A DNA stretch of 64,000 nt from Rhodoferax sp. (GCF_018063565.1 NZ_JAGPBB010000004.1:32613-96612), one strand, 5' to 3'; shown: positions 26,492 to 38,249, numbered from the stretch's first letter. The notes: generated from the sequence alone by a model not told the origin. Made by a program: numbers and translations.

Positions 26492-29092
26492 TCAAAGCTT
26501 TCCCAGTGCTGTTTCGGCCTTTGACTTCATGTCGCCCGAGGCCTCGGCGATCACCTCTTCGATGAGCGCGCGGGCACCATCGTCATCACCGATCGCCAAA
26601 AATTCTTCAGCAAGCGCCAGCTTGGTCTCCAGTGGGTCTTGCCCCTCAGGCAGTGCACCCGCCACTGTGATCGGCTCGTCTCCCATGTCGAGTGCCAGTG
26701 AACCCAGATCAAAATCGACCAGATCGGCACCGGCGTCGGTGGGCTCTGTAACGGAGGGTGACGGGGGCTGCAGCGTCGGGTCGGAAGTGGCTGGCTCAAC
26801 GGGTTCAGGCAAAGAGAAATCCAGCCCCTCAATGCTGAGCTCAGGTTCGCTGACAGCTTGCGGTGCTAGCCCTGGTGCCAATGGGTCGGGCGTGATCGCC
26901 GGCAAATCCGCCAGTTCCGGTTCTGGCAGGAACTCTGCTGCGGCTACCGGCGGGCTTGCATCGGCCTGCGGGGCAGGTTCGTCCGAGAAGTCCAGATCAA
27001 GGTCAAGGTCGACAAAACTGCTGGTACCAGCCGGTTTTTCTGCCGGTGGTTTGGGTACATAGGGTGCCGTTGTGGGGTCATCGTCGAAGGGCATCGGGCC
27101 AGTGACGGGACTGGGTTTGGCAAAAGGCGCGCCACCTGGCAGGTAGAGCGCGTTGTCGGGGTCGATCGTCAACCCCTTTTCACACACCCGCTCCCAATCA
27201 GTACCCGTGCCATCGGTCAGATTGAAAGCCAGTGTGGCAATCGACTCAAAGGCCTTGACATCACCACGCTTGGCGTAGATTTCGAGCAATTTGTGATGAA
27301 TAGCCAAACGATCTGGCGTGTTGCGCAACGCGTCCTTGAGAATTTCTTCGGCTTGTAAATCACGGCCATAGGCCATGTAAACATCAGCCTCGGCCACCGG
27401 ATCAACCTCATCGGCTGCGTCCAATTGGCTTGGCGAGTAAACCATCGAGGTGCCGCTGGGAACATCGTCGCGGGTGTCCACACTTTGTCCTCCGCTGGCA
27501 TTGAGCAGGAACTCAGGTGGTGCGTCCAGGTCGCTGTCCGCCTGCACCGCTGCCTTGCGTTGGCGCACCCTATAGACAGCAAAACCAGCCAGAAGTGCCA
27601 GCAGTGCAATGGCTCCACCAGGCACCAGCGGGTTGTCCAGCAATGCATCCATCAAGCCTGTTTCGGCGCTGGCCTCTGGTGGCAAGGCAGGTGCGGCTGG
27701 CGCCGACGCTTTGGGTGTCGCCGAGGCGGCTGCGTCTGCCGCTGAAGCGACAGCTGCCGGAGCTGCGGGTGGCTCGGCGGTTGCCGAGGCTGCTGGCGCC
27801 GCGACAACTGTGGCCGGTGTGGCCACAATAGCGGGCAGATCAGGCCTGGTGGGGGCTGAACTGGCGGCACTGGCGGGCGCGGCCACACTGGATGCAGCGG
27901 CCAGTTGGTTGAGATCGCTGAGATTCTTGGCCAGTTCAGCGGCACGATTGGCGGTCTCCCGGGCGTTGCGCTGATTTGCCAATTCCGCCTCGGTCCCTTT
28001 GCCTTGAACAGCACCCTTGGACAAGGTCAGGCGATCCGTTGCGGCGGCTGCCGGTTTTTTCTCTTCAACCGTGGTTTGTATTTTGCCGCTAAGTTCGCGC
28101 GCTGCGGGTGCCTGCGCCGCCGTCGGTGCGTTGCTGGCAAACTTGCGCCGGAAATCGTTGAAATCCGCACTTTGGGCAATCACGATCTGCCGGGCCTGCG
28201 GTGCCGGCGTTACGGCTGCCTCACTCTCTGAGGGAAGATCAAGCACGGCGCCGGCCTTGATGCGGTTGACATTGTTCTGGATAAAAGCGTCCGGATTGGC
28301 GCGCAACAAAGCCACCAGCATTTGGTCCAGTGACACGGTGGCAGGTTTGTGGGCGATGGCAATACGTCCAGCGGTATCACCCGCTTTCACAATCAGGGTC
28401 TTGTCGGTTGCCGGCGGGGTGGCTGGTCGAGCGGGAACCTGGGTTGGCATCGGCGCGGGCACGGGTGTGGGCGGACGGGTGGTCACCGGGGCAGCTGGTT
28501 TGCCTGGCAGCGGCGTGGACGTCGGCTCCGGGCGCGTCGTGGCAGCCAATGGTGGTGCAAGGGGCGCAGTTGAACTGGGCTGCACGGGTCGTGGTGTGGC
28601 CGGCGCGGCTCCGATGGCAGCGACAGCAACATTCGCGTCGCGCAAACTGGGCGGATCGAACAGCATGGTGTAGTCGCGCACAATGCGACCGGAACTCCAG
28701 CTGGTTTCAAGCAGCATGTCGACAAACGGTTCGGCAATGGCGCGATCGCTGTTGAGCTTGATGAACGAGCGCCCATTCGGGCGGTACTGCAGCGTCGCCC
28801 GCACGCTGCCCAGTGCCGGGTTGTACTCCAGACCAGCTAACTTGAAACTCTCCGGCGGCGCAATTTTGCTGGAAAGAGAAGCCGCCTCGTCGGCGTTGAT
28901 GTCCAGAATCTCGATTTCGGCTAACAGGGGCTCACCAAGTGCCGATTGAACACTGATGCGGCCAAGCGACAACGCCGACGCATGGGAACCCCACAAGCCC
29001 AAGAGTACAGCCAGCGCGATAGCGCTGAACTGCCGTTGTTGAGACTTTGCAATCAATTTGTTGACTCCGGTTGGACCGCCATCAGATGGCAT
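26492..29092 (-). CDS. fimV: FimV-like peptidoglycan-binding inner-membrane hub protein
   Basis: Large protein of 866 residues linked in pseudomonads to polar organisation and type IV pilus function. In order: signal peptide to about residue 41, the conserved FimV N-terminal domain (LSLGRISVQSALGEPLLAEIEI), a Pro-rich linker, a LysM domain around 230-290 (LIVKAGDTAGRIA), an Ala-rich stretch with a short coiled coil, a membrane helix (GGAIALLALLAGFAVY) near 500, a TPR-like segment (QAEEILKDALRNTPDR), an acidic linker and the conserved FimV C-terminal motif (LALAEEFLAIGDDDGARALIEEVI). The first Met gives a 41-residue signal peptide; a later start is possible. Confidence 0.9.
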   Translation of the reverse strand: MPSDGGPTGVNKLIAKSQQRQFSAIALAVLLGLWGSHASALSLGRISVQSALGEPLLAEIEILDINADEAASLSSKIAPPESFKLAGLEYNPALGSVRATLQYRPNGRSFIKLNSDRAIAEPFVDMLLETSWSSGRIVRDYTMLFDPPSLRDANVAVAAIGAAPATPRPVQPSSTAPLAPPLAATTRPEPTSTPLPGKPAAPVTTRPPTPVPAPMPTQVPARPATPPATDKTLIVKAGDTAGRIAIAHKPATVSLDQMLVALLRANPDAFIQNNVNRIKAGAVLDLPSESEAAVTPAPQARQIVIAQSADFNDFRRKFASNAPTAAQAPAARELSGKIQTTVEEKKPAAAATDRLTLSKGAVQGKGTEAELANQRNARETANRAAELAKNLSDLNQLAAASSVAAPASAASSAPTRPDLPAIVATPATVVAAPAASATAEPPAAPAAVASAADAAASATPKASAPAAPALPPEASAETGLMDALLDNPLVPGGAIALLALLAGFAVYRVRQRKAAVQADSDLDAPPEFLLNASGGQSVDTRDDVPSGTSMVYSPSQLDAADEVDPVAEADVYMAYGRDLQAEEILKDALRNTPDRLAIHHKLLEIYAKRGDVKAFESIATLAFNLTDGTGTDWERVCEKGLTIDPDNALYLPGGAPFAKPSPVTGPMPFDDDPTTAPYVPKPPAEKPAGTSSFVDLDLDLDFSDEPAPQADASPPVAAAEFLPEPELADLPAITPDPLAPGLAPQAVSEPELSIEGLDFSLPEPVEPATSDPTLQPPSPSVTEPTDAGADLVDFDLGSLALDMGDEPITVAGALPEGQDPLETKLALAEEFLAIGDDDGARALIEEVIAEASGDMKSKAETALGKL

Positions 29093-29296
29093 CTCGTTCT
29101 GGACGCATGACCTGGTCGAATGTTCGATCCGAGAACCATAGCATCAAAGTCATGGCCTGACAAGTTCGCTCAGCCGTGAATCGGGTGCTATACCTTTGAC
29201 CTTACCCACGTGTGATTCTATGTTGTACCGGGCCAACATATAGCCCTGACAACGCCAACTTCTCGTGTTGTGCGTTGCCAAGGTCTACAAGGCGTT

Positions 29297-30433
29297 TCAG
29301 GCCTGTAACAAGATGCGCAGCATGCGCCGCAGTGGTTCGGCCGCGCCCCACAATAACTGGTCACCAATGGTGAAGGCCCCCAGGTACTGCGGACCCATGG
29401 CCATCTTGCGGATACGGCCCACCGGAATGGTCATGGTGCCGGTCACTGCCACCGGTGTCAGATCTTTCAAGGTGGCCTCACGGGTGTTGGGTACCACTTT
29501 GACCCACGCGTTGTCGGCGGCGATCATGGCTTCGATATCGCCCACGGGCACGTCTTTCTTGAGTTTGAAAGTCAGGGCCTGACTGTGGCAGCGCATGGCC
29601 CCCACCCGCACGCAAAACCCATCGACCGGCACCGGCGGTGTGCCAAAGGCCTCGCCCATACCCATGATCTTGTTGGTCTCGGCCATGCCTTTCCACTCCT
29701 CTTTGGACATGCCGTTGCCCAAATCCTTGTCGATCCAGGGAATCAGTGATCCGCCCAGGGGAACGCCAAAGTTGGCGGTATCTGCGCCAGACAGGGCGCG
29801 TTGTTTGGCGATGACTTTGCGGTCGATTTCCAGAATGGCACTCTTGGGGTCGTCAAGCAGAGCTTTGACCTCGGCGTTGAGCGTGCCGTATTGCGTCAGC
29901 AACTCCCGCATGTGCTGCGCACCACCACCACTGGCTGCCTGGTAGGTCTGCGTGCTCATCCACTCGACCAGGCCAGCCTTGTACAGCGCGCCAACCCCCA
30001 TCAACATGCAGCTCACCGTGCAGTTGCCGCCGATCCAGTCTTTGCCGCCTTTGGCCAAAGCGCTCTGAATCACCGGCATGTTGACCGGATCGAGAATGAT
30101 GACGGCGTTTTTCTCCATGCGCAGCGTCGACGCCGCGTCGATCCAGTGACCAGTCCATCCGGCGGCGCGTAACTTGGGGAACACAGCTGTGGTGTAGTCG
30201 CCACCCTGGGCACTGATGACGATGTCACAACGCTTGAGCGCGTCGATGTCATAGGCATCTTGCAGGGTGGTTTCGTTTTTGGCCAGTGCTGGCGCAGCAC
30301 CTCCCGCATTCGAAGTGGAAAAGAACATGGGTTCGATCAGGTCGAAGTCGCCCTCTGCCTGCATTCGGTCGATCAAGACCGAGCCCACCATACCACGCCA
30401 GCCTACGAGGCCGACCAGATTGCCGATTTTCAT
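29297..30433 (-). CDS. asd: aspartate-semialdehyde dehydrogenase
   Basis: Reduces aspartyl phosphate to aspartate semialdehyde for Lys, Met, Thr and diaminopimelate. Nucleotide-binding [13 protein letters not shown] at the N-terminus, SNAGG near 41-45, and catalytic Cys138 in GGNCTVSCM. The length of 378 residues and the WRGMVGSVL signature are those of the Gram-negative form. It stands between leuB and fimV, the usual order here; a 204-base spacer separates it from fimV. Confidence 0.97.
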   Translation of the reverse strand: MKIGNLVGLVGWRGMVGSVLIDRMQAEGDFDLIEPMFFSTSNAGGAAPALAKNETTLQDAYDIDALKRCDIVISAQGGDYTTAVFPKLRAAGWTGHWIDAASTLRMEKNAVIILDPVNMPVIQSALAKGGKDWIGGNCTVSCMLMGVGALYKAGLVEWMSTQTYQAASGGGAQHMRELLTQYGTLNAEVKALLDDPKSAILEIDRKVIAKQRALSGADTANFGVPLGGSLIPWIDKDLGNGMSKEEWKGMAETNKIMGMGEAFGTPPVPVDGFCVRVGAMRCHSQALTFKLKKDVPVGDIEAMIAADNAWVKVVPNTREATLKDLTPVAVTGTMTIPVGRIRKMAMGPQYLGAFTIGDQLLWGAAEPLRRMLRILLQA

Positions 30434-30659
30434 GATATTGCCCTTTCAGATTGTCGAAATACACGGATTTCATCTGCCCGGCTCGTCTGGCCGGTAGGGG
30501 CGCGACGAACCAGGCTCTGTCAGTCAGTAATGGTTGTCGTTTGGGTCACAAAAGACCTTGCCATAGCAACATGGCCACGTACCACGCCACCCGTCTTGGC
30601 GGACGAATGCGAAGGTGTGCAGTCAATGTGTTGCATGCCCCGTATTGTAAATGGAGGAA

Positions 30660-31727
30660 TTACAGGGCCTTGACAACCGCGTTGCCCATCTCAAGCGTTG
30701 ACACGCGGGTGCAGCCGTCGCTGTAGATGTCGGCAGTTCGCAAGCCTTGCTGCAGCACCGACTGCACTGCGTCTTCGATGCGCTGTGCGGCTGCTTCCTG
30801 ATTCAGGCTAAAGCGCAGCATCATGGCGGCACTCAGTATCGTCGCCAGAGGGTTGGCAATTCCTTGGCCGGCAATATCAGGTGCGCTGCCGTGGCTGGGC
30901 TCGTACAGTCCCTGGTTGCTGGCGTTGAGGCTGGCCGAGGGCAGCATGCCGATCGAGCCGGTGAGCATCGAAGCTTCGTCTGACAGGATGTCGCCAAACA
31001 TGTTGCCGGTGACGATCACATCGAATTTCTTGGGTGCCTTGACCAACTGCATAGCTGCGTTGTCAACGTACATATGGTCGAGTGCCACATCCGGGTATTG
31101 TTGGCCGACCTCGGTGACCACGTCTTTCCAGAACTGGAAGGTTTCCAGCACGTTGGCTTTGTCCACGCTGGTCACGCGTTTGTTGCGTTTGCGCGCCGCC
31201 TGAAATGCCACATGGGCAATGCGTTCAATTTCTGGGCGGCTGTAGCGCATGGTGTCAAAGGCTTCCTCTGCGCCAGGAAAGTGGCCATCGGTTGCTACAC
31301 GGCGACCACGCGGTTGGCCAAAGTAGATGTCGCCAGTGAGTTCGCGGATGATCAGGATGTCCAGGCCAGCCACCAGTTCGGGCTTGAGGCTGGAGGCGTT
31401 CACCAGTTGCTCGTAACAGATCGCGGGTCGGAAGTTGGCGAACAGGCCCAGGTTCTTGCGCAAACCCAAAATCGCTTGTTCGGGCCGCAGATGGCGCTCC
31501 AGATGGTCGTATTTCCAGTCGCCAACGGCACCAAACAACACCGCGTCTGCTTCTTTGGCCAGTCTCAGGGTGGATTCTGGCAAGGGATGCCCATGCGCGG
31601 CATAGGCAGCGCCGCCCACCAGGGCGGTTTCCATCTCGAAAGTGAGATCAAGCGCCTTGAGCACCTTGACGGCTTCAGCGACGATTTCGGTACCAATGCC
31701 GTCACCGGGCAGGACTGCGATTTTCAT
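30660..31727 (-). CDS. leuB: 3-isopropylmalate dehydrogenase
   Basis: NAD-dependent oxidative decarboxylase of leucine synthesis. N-terminal [15 protein letters not shown], the substrate-binding [13 protein letters not shown], and the metal/NAD region [25 protein letters not shown] are all present. Length 355 residues. It follows leuD by 79 bases. A 226-base spacer before asd holds no recognisable gene. Confidence 0.97.
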   Translation of the reverse strand: MKIAVLPGDGIGTEIVAEAVKVLKALDLTFEMETALVGGAAYAAHGHPLPESTLRLAKEADAVLFGAVGDWKYDHLERHLRPEQAILGLRKNLGLFANFRPAICYEQLVNASSLKPELVAGLDILIIRELTGDIYFGQPRGRRVATDGHFPGAEEAFDTMRYSRPEIERIAHVAFQAARKRNKRVTSVDKANVLETFQFWKDVVTEVGQQYPDVALDHMYVDNAAMQLVKAPKKFDVIVTGNMFGDILSDEASMLTGSIGMLPSASLNASNQGLYEPSHGSAPDIAGQGIANPLATILSAAMMLRFSLNQEAAAQRIEDAVQSVLQQGLRTADIYSDGCTRVSTLEMGNAVVKAL

Positions 31728-31806
31728 GAATGGGTTTCCTTTGGAGTACCCGGCAGCATCACAGACCCGGCCAGGCGATGTTGATTGATATTGAATTGAT
31801 CGCTGT

Positions 31807-32457
31807 TCACGCCATCATGGTGCGCGCTAACCAGGGTTTCTTGGCCAAACGCTCGGCCTCAAAGGCACGGATCTTGTCGGCATGACGCAGGGTCAGACCG
31901 ATGTCGTCAAACCCATTGAGCAGGCAGTACTTGCGAAACGCCTGCACCTCGAAGGGCCAGGCTTCACCATCTGGCTTGAGCACAAGTTGTTGCTCCAAAT
32001 CGACGGTCAACGTGTATCCGGGGAACGCCGTCACCTCGTCAAACAACCTGCTGACTTGCGATTCACTCAACACAATTGGCAACAAGCCGTTCTTGAAACT
32101 GTTGTTGAAAAAAATGTCGGCGTAGCTCGGCGCGATGATGGCCCGAAAACCATACTGATCAAGTGCCCAGGGCGCGTGCTCACGCGAGGAACCGCAGCCA
32201 AAGTTCTTGCGTGCCAGCAGGATCGACGCACCCTGATAACGTGACTGGTTAAGCACAAAGTCAGGATTGGGTTGGCGACTGGCCGGGTCCTGGCCGGGAT
32301 AGCCGGTGTCAAGGTAGCGCCACTCGTCAAACAGATTCTGGCCAAAGCCGGTTTTGCGAATCGACTTGAGGAACTGTTTGGGAATGATCGCGTCGGTGTC
32401 GACGTTTTCCCGGTCCATCGGGGCCACGAGACCTTTGAGCAGTGTGAATTTTTGCAT
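31807..32457 (-). CDS. leuD: 3-isopropylmalate dehydratase small subunit
   Basis: Small (swivel-domain) subunit of isopropylmalate isomerase, 216 residues. Family stretches are [35 protein letters not shown] and [22 protein letters not shown]. It works as a heterodimer with LeuC encoded 31 bases upstream on the same strand. Confidence 0.97.
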   Translation of the reverse strand: MQKFTLLKGLVAPMDRENVDTDAIIPKQFLKSIRKTGFGQNLFDEWRYLDTGYPGQDPASRQPNPDFVLNQSRYQGASILLARKNFGCGSSREHAPWALDQYGFRAIIAPSYADIFFNNSFKNGLLPIVLSESQVSRLFDEVTAFPGYTLTVDLEQQLVLKPDGEAWPFEVQAFRKYCLLNGFDDIGLTLRHADKIRAFEAERLAKKPWLARTMMA

Positions 32458-32488
32458 GGCGTGGAGTTGGAGTTGATTTCAACCGGCG

Positions 32489-33952
32489 TCAGGCAAACTG
32501 CCGGACATCGACAAAATGGCCATGAACCGCAGCCGCGGCGGCCATCGCCGGGCTGACCAGATGGGTGCGGCCACCCGCACCTTGGCGGCCTTCAAAGTTG
32601 CGGTTGCTGGTCGAGGCGCAGCGCTCGCCGGGCTCAAGCCGGTCCGCGTTCATGGCCAGACACATGGAGCATCCCGGCTCACGCCACTCGAAGCCTGCGG
32701 CTTTGAATATCTCGTGCAGGCCTTCGCGCTCGGCCTGGTCTTTGACCAGGCCAGAGCCCGGCACAATCATCGCCATACGAATGTTGGCTGCCACCCGCCG
32801 ACCCAGGGACTTGACCATGGCGGCAGCTTCACGCATGTCTTCAATTCGGCTGTTGGTACAGGAGCCGATGAATACCTTGTCAACGTACAAATCGTTCAGT
32901 GCTTTGCCCGGTGTCAGCCCCATGTAGGTCAACGCCCGCTCGATCGCTGCCCGCTTGTTCGTGTCCTTTTCTTTGTCGGGGTCGGGTACCCGGGCATCAA
33001 TGCCCAGCACCATCTCGGGTGAGGTACCCCAGGTGACTTGGGGTACCAGCGTTGACGCGTCAAGTTTGACGATGGCGTCAAAATGGGCACCTGAATCCGA
33101 CTGCAAGGTCTTCCAATAACGAACGGCTTCCTCCCACTCGACCGCAGCGGCTGATTCGTTGGCCGCACTGTGCCCAGGGGCCAGCGGCCGTCCCTTGAGG
33201 TACTGGATGGTTTTTTCGTCAACTGCCACCAGGCCGGCACGGGCACCCGCTTCGATGGCCATGTTGCAAATGGTCATGCGACCCTCCATGCTGAGGGCGC
33301 GAATGGCGGTGCCGGCGAACTCGATGGTGTACCCGGTACCGCCAGCAGTGCCGATCTTGCCGATGATGGCCAGCACGATGTCTTTGGCGCCGCAGCCACG
33401 TTGCAATACACCGTCGACCTGAATCAGCATGTTTTTGGCTTTTTTTGCCAGCAGGGTTTGTGTGGCCATGACGTGCTCGACCTCACTGGTACCAATCCCG
33501 TGGGCCAGCGCGCCAAAGGCACCGTGGGTGGAGGTGTGCGAGTCACCACAGACGACGGTCATGCCCGGCAGCGTGGCGCCATTCTCAGGGCCAATCACAT
33601 GGACGATACCCTGACGACGCGACAGAAACGGAAAGTAGGCGGCCGCGCCATATTCCCTGATATTGGCGTCCAATGTCATGACCTGCTCTTTGCTGGTGAG
33701 GTCAGTGATGCCGTCGTAACCGTGTTCCCAGCCGGTCGTGGGGGTATTGTGGTCGGCGGTGGCCACCACCGAGCTGACACGCCAGACTTTGCGACCGGCC
33801 TGACGCAGACCTTCAAACGCCTGTGGGCTGGTGACTTCATGGACCAAATGGCGGTCGATATATAGCAGGGCGGTGCCGTCTTCTTCGGTGTGGACGACGT
33901 GTTCGTCCCAGAGTTTGTCGTACAGGGTGCGGACAAGGGCGTTGGGTTCCAT
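32489..33952 (-). CDS. leuC: 3-isopropylmalate dehydratase large subunit
   Basis: Aconitase-fold [4Fe-4S] subunit. Cluster-ligand regions are [14 protein letters not shown] and [43 protein letters not shown] is also present. The length of 487 residues is slightly over the usual 465-475, partly because of about 9 residues before [12 protein letters not shown]; a later start is possible. It is the first gene of leuC-leuD-leuB. Confidence 0.96.
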   Translation of the reverse strand: MEPNALVRTLYDKLWDEHVVHTEEDGTALLYIDRHLVHEVTSPQAFEGLRQAGRKVWRVSSVVATADHNTPTTGWEHGYDGITDLTSKEQVMTLDANIREYGAAAYFPFLSRRQGIVHVIGPENGATLPGMTVVCGDSHTSTHGAFGALAHGIGTSEVEHVMATQTLLAKKAKNMLIQVDGVLQRGCGAKDIVLAIIGKIGTAGGTGYTIEFAGTAIRALSMEGRMTICNMAIEAGARAGLVAVDEKTIQYLKGRPLAPGHSAANESAAAVEWEEAVRYWKTLQSDSGAHFDAIVKLDASTLVPQVTWGTSPEMVLGIDARVPDPDKEKDTNKRAAIERALTYMGLTPGKALNDLYVDKVFIGSCTNSRIEDMREAAAMVKSLGRRVAANIRMAMIVPGSGLVKDQAEREGLHEIFKAAGFEWREPGCSMCLAMNADRLEPGERCASTSNRNFEGRQGAGGRTHLVSPAMAAAAAVHGHFVDVRQFA

Positions 33953-34003
33953 GCGGGTCTTTGTAATGCTGACGGTTGAGCGGCGATTTTAGACGGTGGG
34001 TGG

Positions 34004-34038
34004 CAAAAAAAACCCGCCGGTGTTGCCATCCGGCGGGT
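34004..34038 (-). terminator. rho-independent terminator of the sdh-gltA operon
   Basis: On the minus strand a perfect 9-bp stem (ACCCGCCGG/CCGGCGGGT, 9-nt loop) runs into eight T. It lies 21 bases past the gltA stop and before leuC. Confidence 0.92.
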
Positions 34039-34058
34039 CCGGTCAGACGGTGAGTTGC

Positions 34059-35369
34059 TTAACGTTCAGTGACCGGTTTGACATTGCGGGCGGTAGCCCC
34101 GGTGAACAATTGACGTGGACGGCCAATTTTGTATTCGGAGTCGCTGATCATTTCGTTGAGCTGCGCGATCCAGCCTACGGTGCGTGCCAGCGTGAACACG
34201 CCGGTGAAAAGGTTTACCGGGATGCCAATTGCCCGCTGCACAATGCCGGAATAGAAGTCAACATTGGGATACAGCTTGCGCTGCACGAAGTAGTCGTCTT
34301 CGAGGGCAATCTTTTCAAGCTCTTTAGCGAGCTTGAACAATGGATCGTTCTCCAAACCCAACTCGGCCAACACCTCGTTGCAGGTTTCCTGCATGAGTTT
34401 GGCACGTGGGTCGTAGTTTTTGTAAACGCGGTGGCCAAATCCCATCAATTTGACGCCAGAGTTCTTGTCTTTCACCTGTTCCATGAATTGACCGACCTTG
34501 GCCACACCACCCTGGCGCTGGATGTCTTCCAACATGTTCAGGCAAGCTTCGTTGGCACCACCATGTGCTGGCCCCCACAAACATGCGACACCTGCCGCAA
34601 TGGCCGCAAAAGGATTGGTTCCGGATGACCCGCACAGACGTACCGTCGAGGTGGAGGCATTTTGCTCGTGGTCAGCATGCAAGATGAAGATGCGATCAAG
34701 GGCGCGCTCAAGCACCGGATTGACTTTGTACTCTTCGCAGGGGGTGCCAAACATCATGCGCAGGAAATTGCCCGCGTAGCTCAGGTCATTGCGCGGGTAC
34801 ATATAGGGCTGCCCAATGCCGTACTTGTAGGCCATGGCCACCAGTGTCGGCATCTTGGCAATCAGCCGGATGGCGGCCACATCGCGATGCTCTGGGTTGT
34901 TGATATCGGTGCTGTCGTGGTAGAAGGCGGACAAGGCACCGACCAGACCAGTCAGCACGGCCATGGGATGTGCATCACGGCGAAAGCCGCGCATGAAAAA
35001 CTGCATCTGCTCATTGACCATGGTGTGGTTGATGACCAGTTTGTGGAAGTCTTTGCGCTCTTTCTCTTTGGGCAAGTCGCCTTTGAGCAACAGATAACAG
35101 GTGTCGAGGTAGTCACACTTGGTTGCGAGTTGCTCGATTGGGTATCCCCGGTACAGCAATTCCCCCTTGTCACCGTCAATGTAGGTGATGCCAGATTGGC
35201 ACGACGCCGTGGACAAAAAGCCCGGATCATAAGTGAACATGCCAGTTTGAGCGTAGAGCTTTCGGATGTCGATGACATCAGGCCCGACGCTGCCTTGATA
35301 GACCGGCAAATCGACGCTGGGGCTGCCGTTGGAAAACGACAGTGTGGCTTTATTCTCAGCTAGTTTCAT
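34059..35369 (-). CDS. gltA: citrate synthase
   Basis: Condenses acetyl-CoA and oxaloacetate at the entry of the TCA cycle. The length of 436 residues and sequence are those of the hexameric, NADH-sensitive Gram-negative type. Active-site stretches are [17 protein letters not shown], the [10 protein letters not shown] loop and [15 protein letters not shown]. It starts 9 bases after sdhE and ends the sdh operon. Confidence 0.97.
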   Translation of the reverse strand: MKLAENKATLSFSNGSPSVDLPVYQGSVGPDVIDIRKLYAQTGMFTYDPGFLSTASCQSGITYIDGDKGELLYRGYPIEQLATKCDYLDTCYLLLKGDLPKEKERKDFHKLVINHTMVNEQMQFFMRGFRRDAHPMAVLTGLVGALSAFYHDSTDINNPEHRDVAAIRLIAKMPTLVAMAYKYGIGQPYMYPRNDLSYAGNFLRMMFGTPCEEYKVNPVLERALDRIFILHADHEQNASTSTVRLCGSSGTNPFAAIAAGVACLWGPAHGGANEACLNMLEDIQRQGGVAKVGQFMEQVKDKNSGVKLMGFGHRVYKNYDPRAKLMQETCNEVLAELGLENDPLFKLAKELEKIALEDDYFVQRKLYPNVDFYSGIVQRAIGIPVNLFTGVFTLARTVGWIAQLNEMISDSEYKIGRPRQLFTGATARNVKPVTER

Positions 35370-35378
35370 ATCGACCTT

Positions 35379-35678
35379 TCAGGGGGTTGCTCTCAACATA
35401 CTCAAAACTTCAGACGTGTCATCGCGAACCAGATCAGGTTGAACCTGCAGCAGGGTCTTTCGTCCCAGATGCAAATCCAGCAGATCGTTGTCACTGAGTT
35501 CCATTAGAGCGTTCAGACCTTGCGCCTGCTTGACGGTCAGCGTGGGTTCAAATCGCTTAAAAAAACGCTCAATGAAAATATCATTCTCTAACAGGCCCCG
35601 TCGGCAACGCCAGCGCAACTTGCTCAATGCTCGCTCATCAATCAATTGATCTGGCAAAACTGCCGACATGTTGTGCAT
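35379..35678 (-). CDS. sdhE: succinate dehydrogenase FAD assembly factor
   Basis: Small all-helical chaperone of 99 residues (YgfY family) needed to attach FAD covalently to SdhA. The hallmark KLRWRCRRGLLENDIFIERF carries the RGxxE motif. It sits directly between sdhB and gltA, with 10 and 9 base gaps, which fits its partner SdhA in the same operon. Confidence 0.93.
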   Translation of the reverse strand: MHNMSAVLPDQLIDERALSKLRWRCRRGLLENDIFIERFFKRFEPTLTVKQAQGLNALMELSDNDLLDLHLGRKTLLQVQPDLVRDDTSEVLSMLRATP

Positions 35679-35688
35679 ACGGCAGATA

Positions 35689-36393
35689 CTAAATGGCTCG
35701 GCGCACCATCAACTCTTTGATTTTGCCAATGGCAGCAGTAGGATTCAAACCTTTCGGACAAACATCAACACAGTTCATGATGGTGGTGCAGCGGAACAGG
35801 CGGTAGGGGTCTTCAAGATTGTCAAGGCGTTCGCTGGTGGCTTCGTCCCGGCTGTCAGCAATAAAGCGGTACGCTTGCAACAGCCCTGCTGGCCCAACAA
35901 ACTTGTCCGGATTCCACCAGAATACCGGGCAACTGGTGGAGCAGCTGGCACACAGAATGCACTCATACAAACCATTGAGTTCATCACGTTCTTCTGGGCT
36001 TTGCAGGCGTTCTTTTTCTGGTGGGCGCGTTTCGTTGATCAAATAGGGTTTGATCGAGTGGTACTGCTGAAAAAACAGCGTCATGTCGACGATCAGATCA
36101 CGAATCACCGGCAGGCCAGGCAGCGGCTTGAGCACAATGGTGTCGGGCAGAGTGCGCATATTGATCAGGCAGGCCAGCCCATTTTTTCCGTTGATGTTCA
36201 TCGCGTCCGATCCACAGATGCCTTCGCGACACGAACGTCGATACGACAGGGTGGGGTCGAGTTTCTTCAGTTTGCCCAGCACATCAAGCAACATGCGCTC
36301 GCTGCCATCGAGTTCCAGCTCAACGGTTTGCATGTAGGGTTTGGCATCGGTATCCGGGTTGTAACGGTAAATCTGAAAGGTGCGTTTTGCCAT
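35689..36393 (-). CDS. sdhB: succinate dehydrogenase iron-sulfur subunit
   Basis: Electron-transfer subunit of complex II, 234 residues. The [2Fe-2S] ligands are in CREGICGSDAMNING, the [4Fe-4S] and [3Fe-4S] ligands in CILCASCSTSCP and CVDVCPKGLNP. The ATG at 36393 gives the family start MAKRTFQIYRYNP; the longer frame overlapping sdhA is rejected. A 50-base spacer separates it from sdhA. Confidence 0.97.
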   Translation of the reverse strand: MAKRTFQIYRYNPDTDAKPYMQTVELELDGSERMLLDVLGKLKKLDPTLSYRRSCREGICGSDAMNINGKNGLACLINMRTLPDTIVLKPLPGLPVIRDLIVDMTLFFQQYHSIKPYLINETRPPEKERLQSPEERDELNGLYECILCASCSTSCPVFWWNPDKFVGPAGLLQAYRFIADSRDEATSERLDNLEDPYRLFRCTTIMNCVDVCPKGLNPTAAIGKIKELMVRRAI

Positions 36394-36443
36394 GATGGAT
36401 TCTCTTGTTCGGTGGGATGCAGAAAACTGCCGTATGAACGCGA

Positions 36444-38249
36444 TCAGAACGTGCGGACCTTGGGTGGCACAGAGGCGACCGTCAGGGGCTTGAGGTTGAC
36501 CGGTTTGTAGCTCAGGGTGTTGGTCTTGCGGTCCCACAGGGTGTGCTTGAGCCAGTTCACGTCGTCACGGCCAAGTGGGCATGTCGCATCGTCGGCCGGG
36601 CGGTCATAGTCAAGCACCGTATGCGCGCCACGGCATTCTTTGCGGGCAGCGGCAGACACCATGGTGGCTTGCGCGGCTTCCATCATGTTGTCGACTTCCA
36701 GTGCCTCGACACGCGCGGTATTGAATATCTTGGATTTGTCAGCCAATGTGATGTTGTTGACCGCGTCGCGCATGGCTGCGATTTTGACCACGCCTTCATC
36801 CATGCTCGCCTGCGTGCGAAACACACTGGCATGGGTTTGCATCGTGTTGCGAATGTCATCGGCCACTTTTTGTGCATAGTCGCCAGATTTGGAGGTGTCC
36901 AGCCGGTTGATTCGCACCAACGAAATGTCCGCACCGTTTTCAGGCACTGGCTTGTGGTTGTTGTTTTCGTCATTGAACTGAACAATGTGTTTGCCAGCGG
37001 CACGCCCAAACACCACGATATCCAGCAGTGAGTTGGTACCAAGGCGATTGGCGCCATGGACACTCACACAGGCGCATTCACCGACTGCATACAAACCATT
37101 GACCACCTTTTGACCCCCTTGCCCGTCCGGCGTCACCACCTGGCCATGAACGTTCGTCGGGATGCCACCCATCTGATAATGAATGGTTGGAATGACTGGA
37201 ATCGGCTCTTTGGTGATGTCGACGTTGGCAAAATTATGACCAATCTCAAACACGCTGGGCAGGCGCAGAGCGATGGTGTCCGCACCCAGGTGGGTCATAT
37301 CCAGGTTGATGTAGCTCTTGTTGGGGCCACAACCACGACCCTCCTTGATTTCCTGATCCATGCAGCGTGAAACAAAGTCGCGCGGCGCCAGGTCCTTGAG
37401 TGTCGGTGCATAGCGCTCCATAAAGCGCTCGCCATTGCTGTTGCGCAAAATGGCACCTTCACCTCGACAGCCTTCGGTCAGCAATACACCAGCCCCGGCG
37501 ACACCCGTGGGGTGGAATTGCCAGAACTCCATGTCTTGCAAAGGGATGTCGGCGCGGGCCGCCATGCCCAAGCCGTCACCCGTGTTGATGAACGCGTTCG
37601 TGGAGGCAGCAAAAATGCGTCCCGCCCCCCCGGTGGCCAGCAACACAGTTTTGGCGCGCAGCACGTGAATTTCGCCAGTTTCCATTTCGAGCGCCGTCAC
37701 GCCGACCACATCGCCATCGGCGTCGCGGATCAGGTCCAGTGCCATCCACTCAACGAAAAAGTTGGTGTGGGCCTTGACATTCTGTTGGTACAGCGTGTGC
37801 AGCATGGCGTGGCCAGTGCGGTCAGCTGCGGCACAGGCGCGCTGCACCGGCTTCTCGCCGTAGTTGGCGGTATGGCCGCCAAAGGGGCGCTGGTAAATTG
37901 TGCCATCCGGGTTGCGGTCAAAAGGCATGCCAAAGTGCTCTAACTCATAGACGACTTGGTTCGCTTCACGGCACATAAACTCGATGGCATCTTGGTCACC
38001 CAGCCAGTCAGAGCCTTTGATGGTGTCGTAAAAATGGTAGTGCCAGTTGTCTTCAGCCATGTTGCCCAGGCTGGCGCCAATTCCGCCCTGCGCGGCCACC
38101 GTATGTGAGCGGGTGGGGAATACCTTGGTGAGCACAGCGACATTGAGCCCAGCGTTGGACAGGCGCAGCGATGCGCTCATACCCGAGCCACCGGCGCCGA
38201 CGATGACGACGTCAAATTTGCGCGTTGTGAGTTTGGAAGTTGCAGTCAT
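36444..38249 (-). CDS. sdhA: succinate dehydrogenase flavoprotein subunit
   Basis: Catalytic subunit of complex II, 601 residues. The Rossmann motif VVIVGAGGSGMSA is at the N-terminus and the FAD-linking His49 is in SHTVAAQGG. The active-site region includes HPTGVAGAGVL and the MGGIPTN stretch. It depends on SdhE, encoded two genes downstream, for flavinylation. Confidence 0.97.
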   Translation of the reverse strand: MTATSKLTTRKFDVVIVGAGGSGMSASLRLSNAGLNVAVLTKVFPTRSHTVAAQGGIGASLGNMAEDNWHYHFYDTIKGSDWLGDQDAIEFMCREANQVVYELEHFGMPFDRNPDGTIYQRPFGGHTANYGEKPVQRACAAADRTGHAMLHTLYQQNVKAHTNFFVEWMALDLIRDADGDVVGVTALEMETGEIHVLRAKTVLLATGGAGRIFAASTNAFINTGDGLGMAARADIPLQDMEFWQFHPTGVAGAGVLLTEGCRGEGAILRNSNGERFMERYAPTLKDLAPRDFVSRCMDQEIKEGRGCGPNKSYINLDMTHLGADTIALRLPSVFEIGHNFANVDITKEPIPVIPTIHYQMGGIPTNVHGQVVTPDGQGGQKVVNGLYAVGECACVSVHGANRLGTNSLLDIVVFGRAAGKHIVQFNDENNNHKPVPENGADISLVRINRLDTSKSGDYAQKVADDIRNTMQTHASVFRTQASMDEGVVKIAAMRDAVNNITLADKSKIFNTARVEALEVDNMMEAAQATMVSAAARKECRGAHTVLDYDRPADDATCPLGRDDVNWLKHTLWDRKTNTLSYKPVNLKPLTVASVPPKVRTF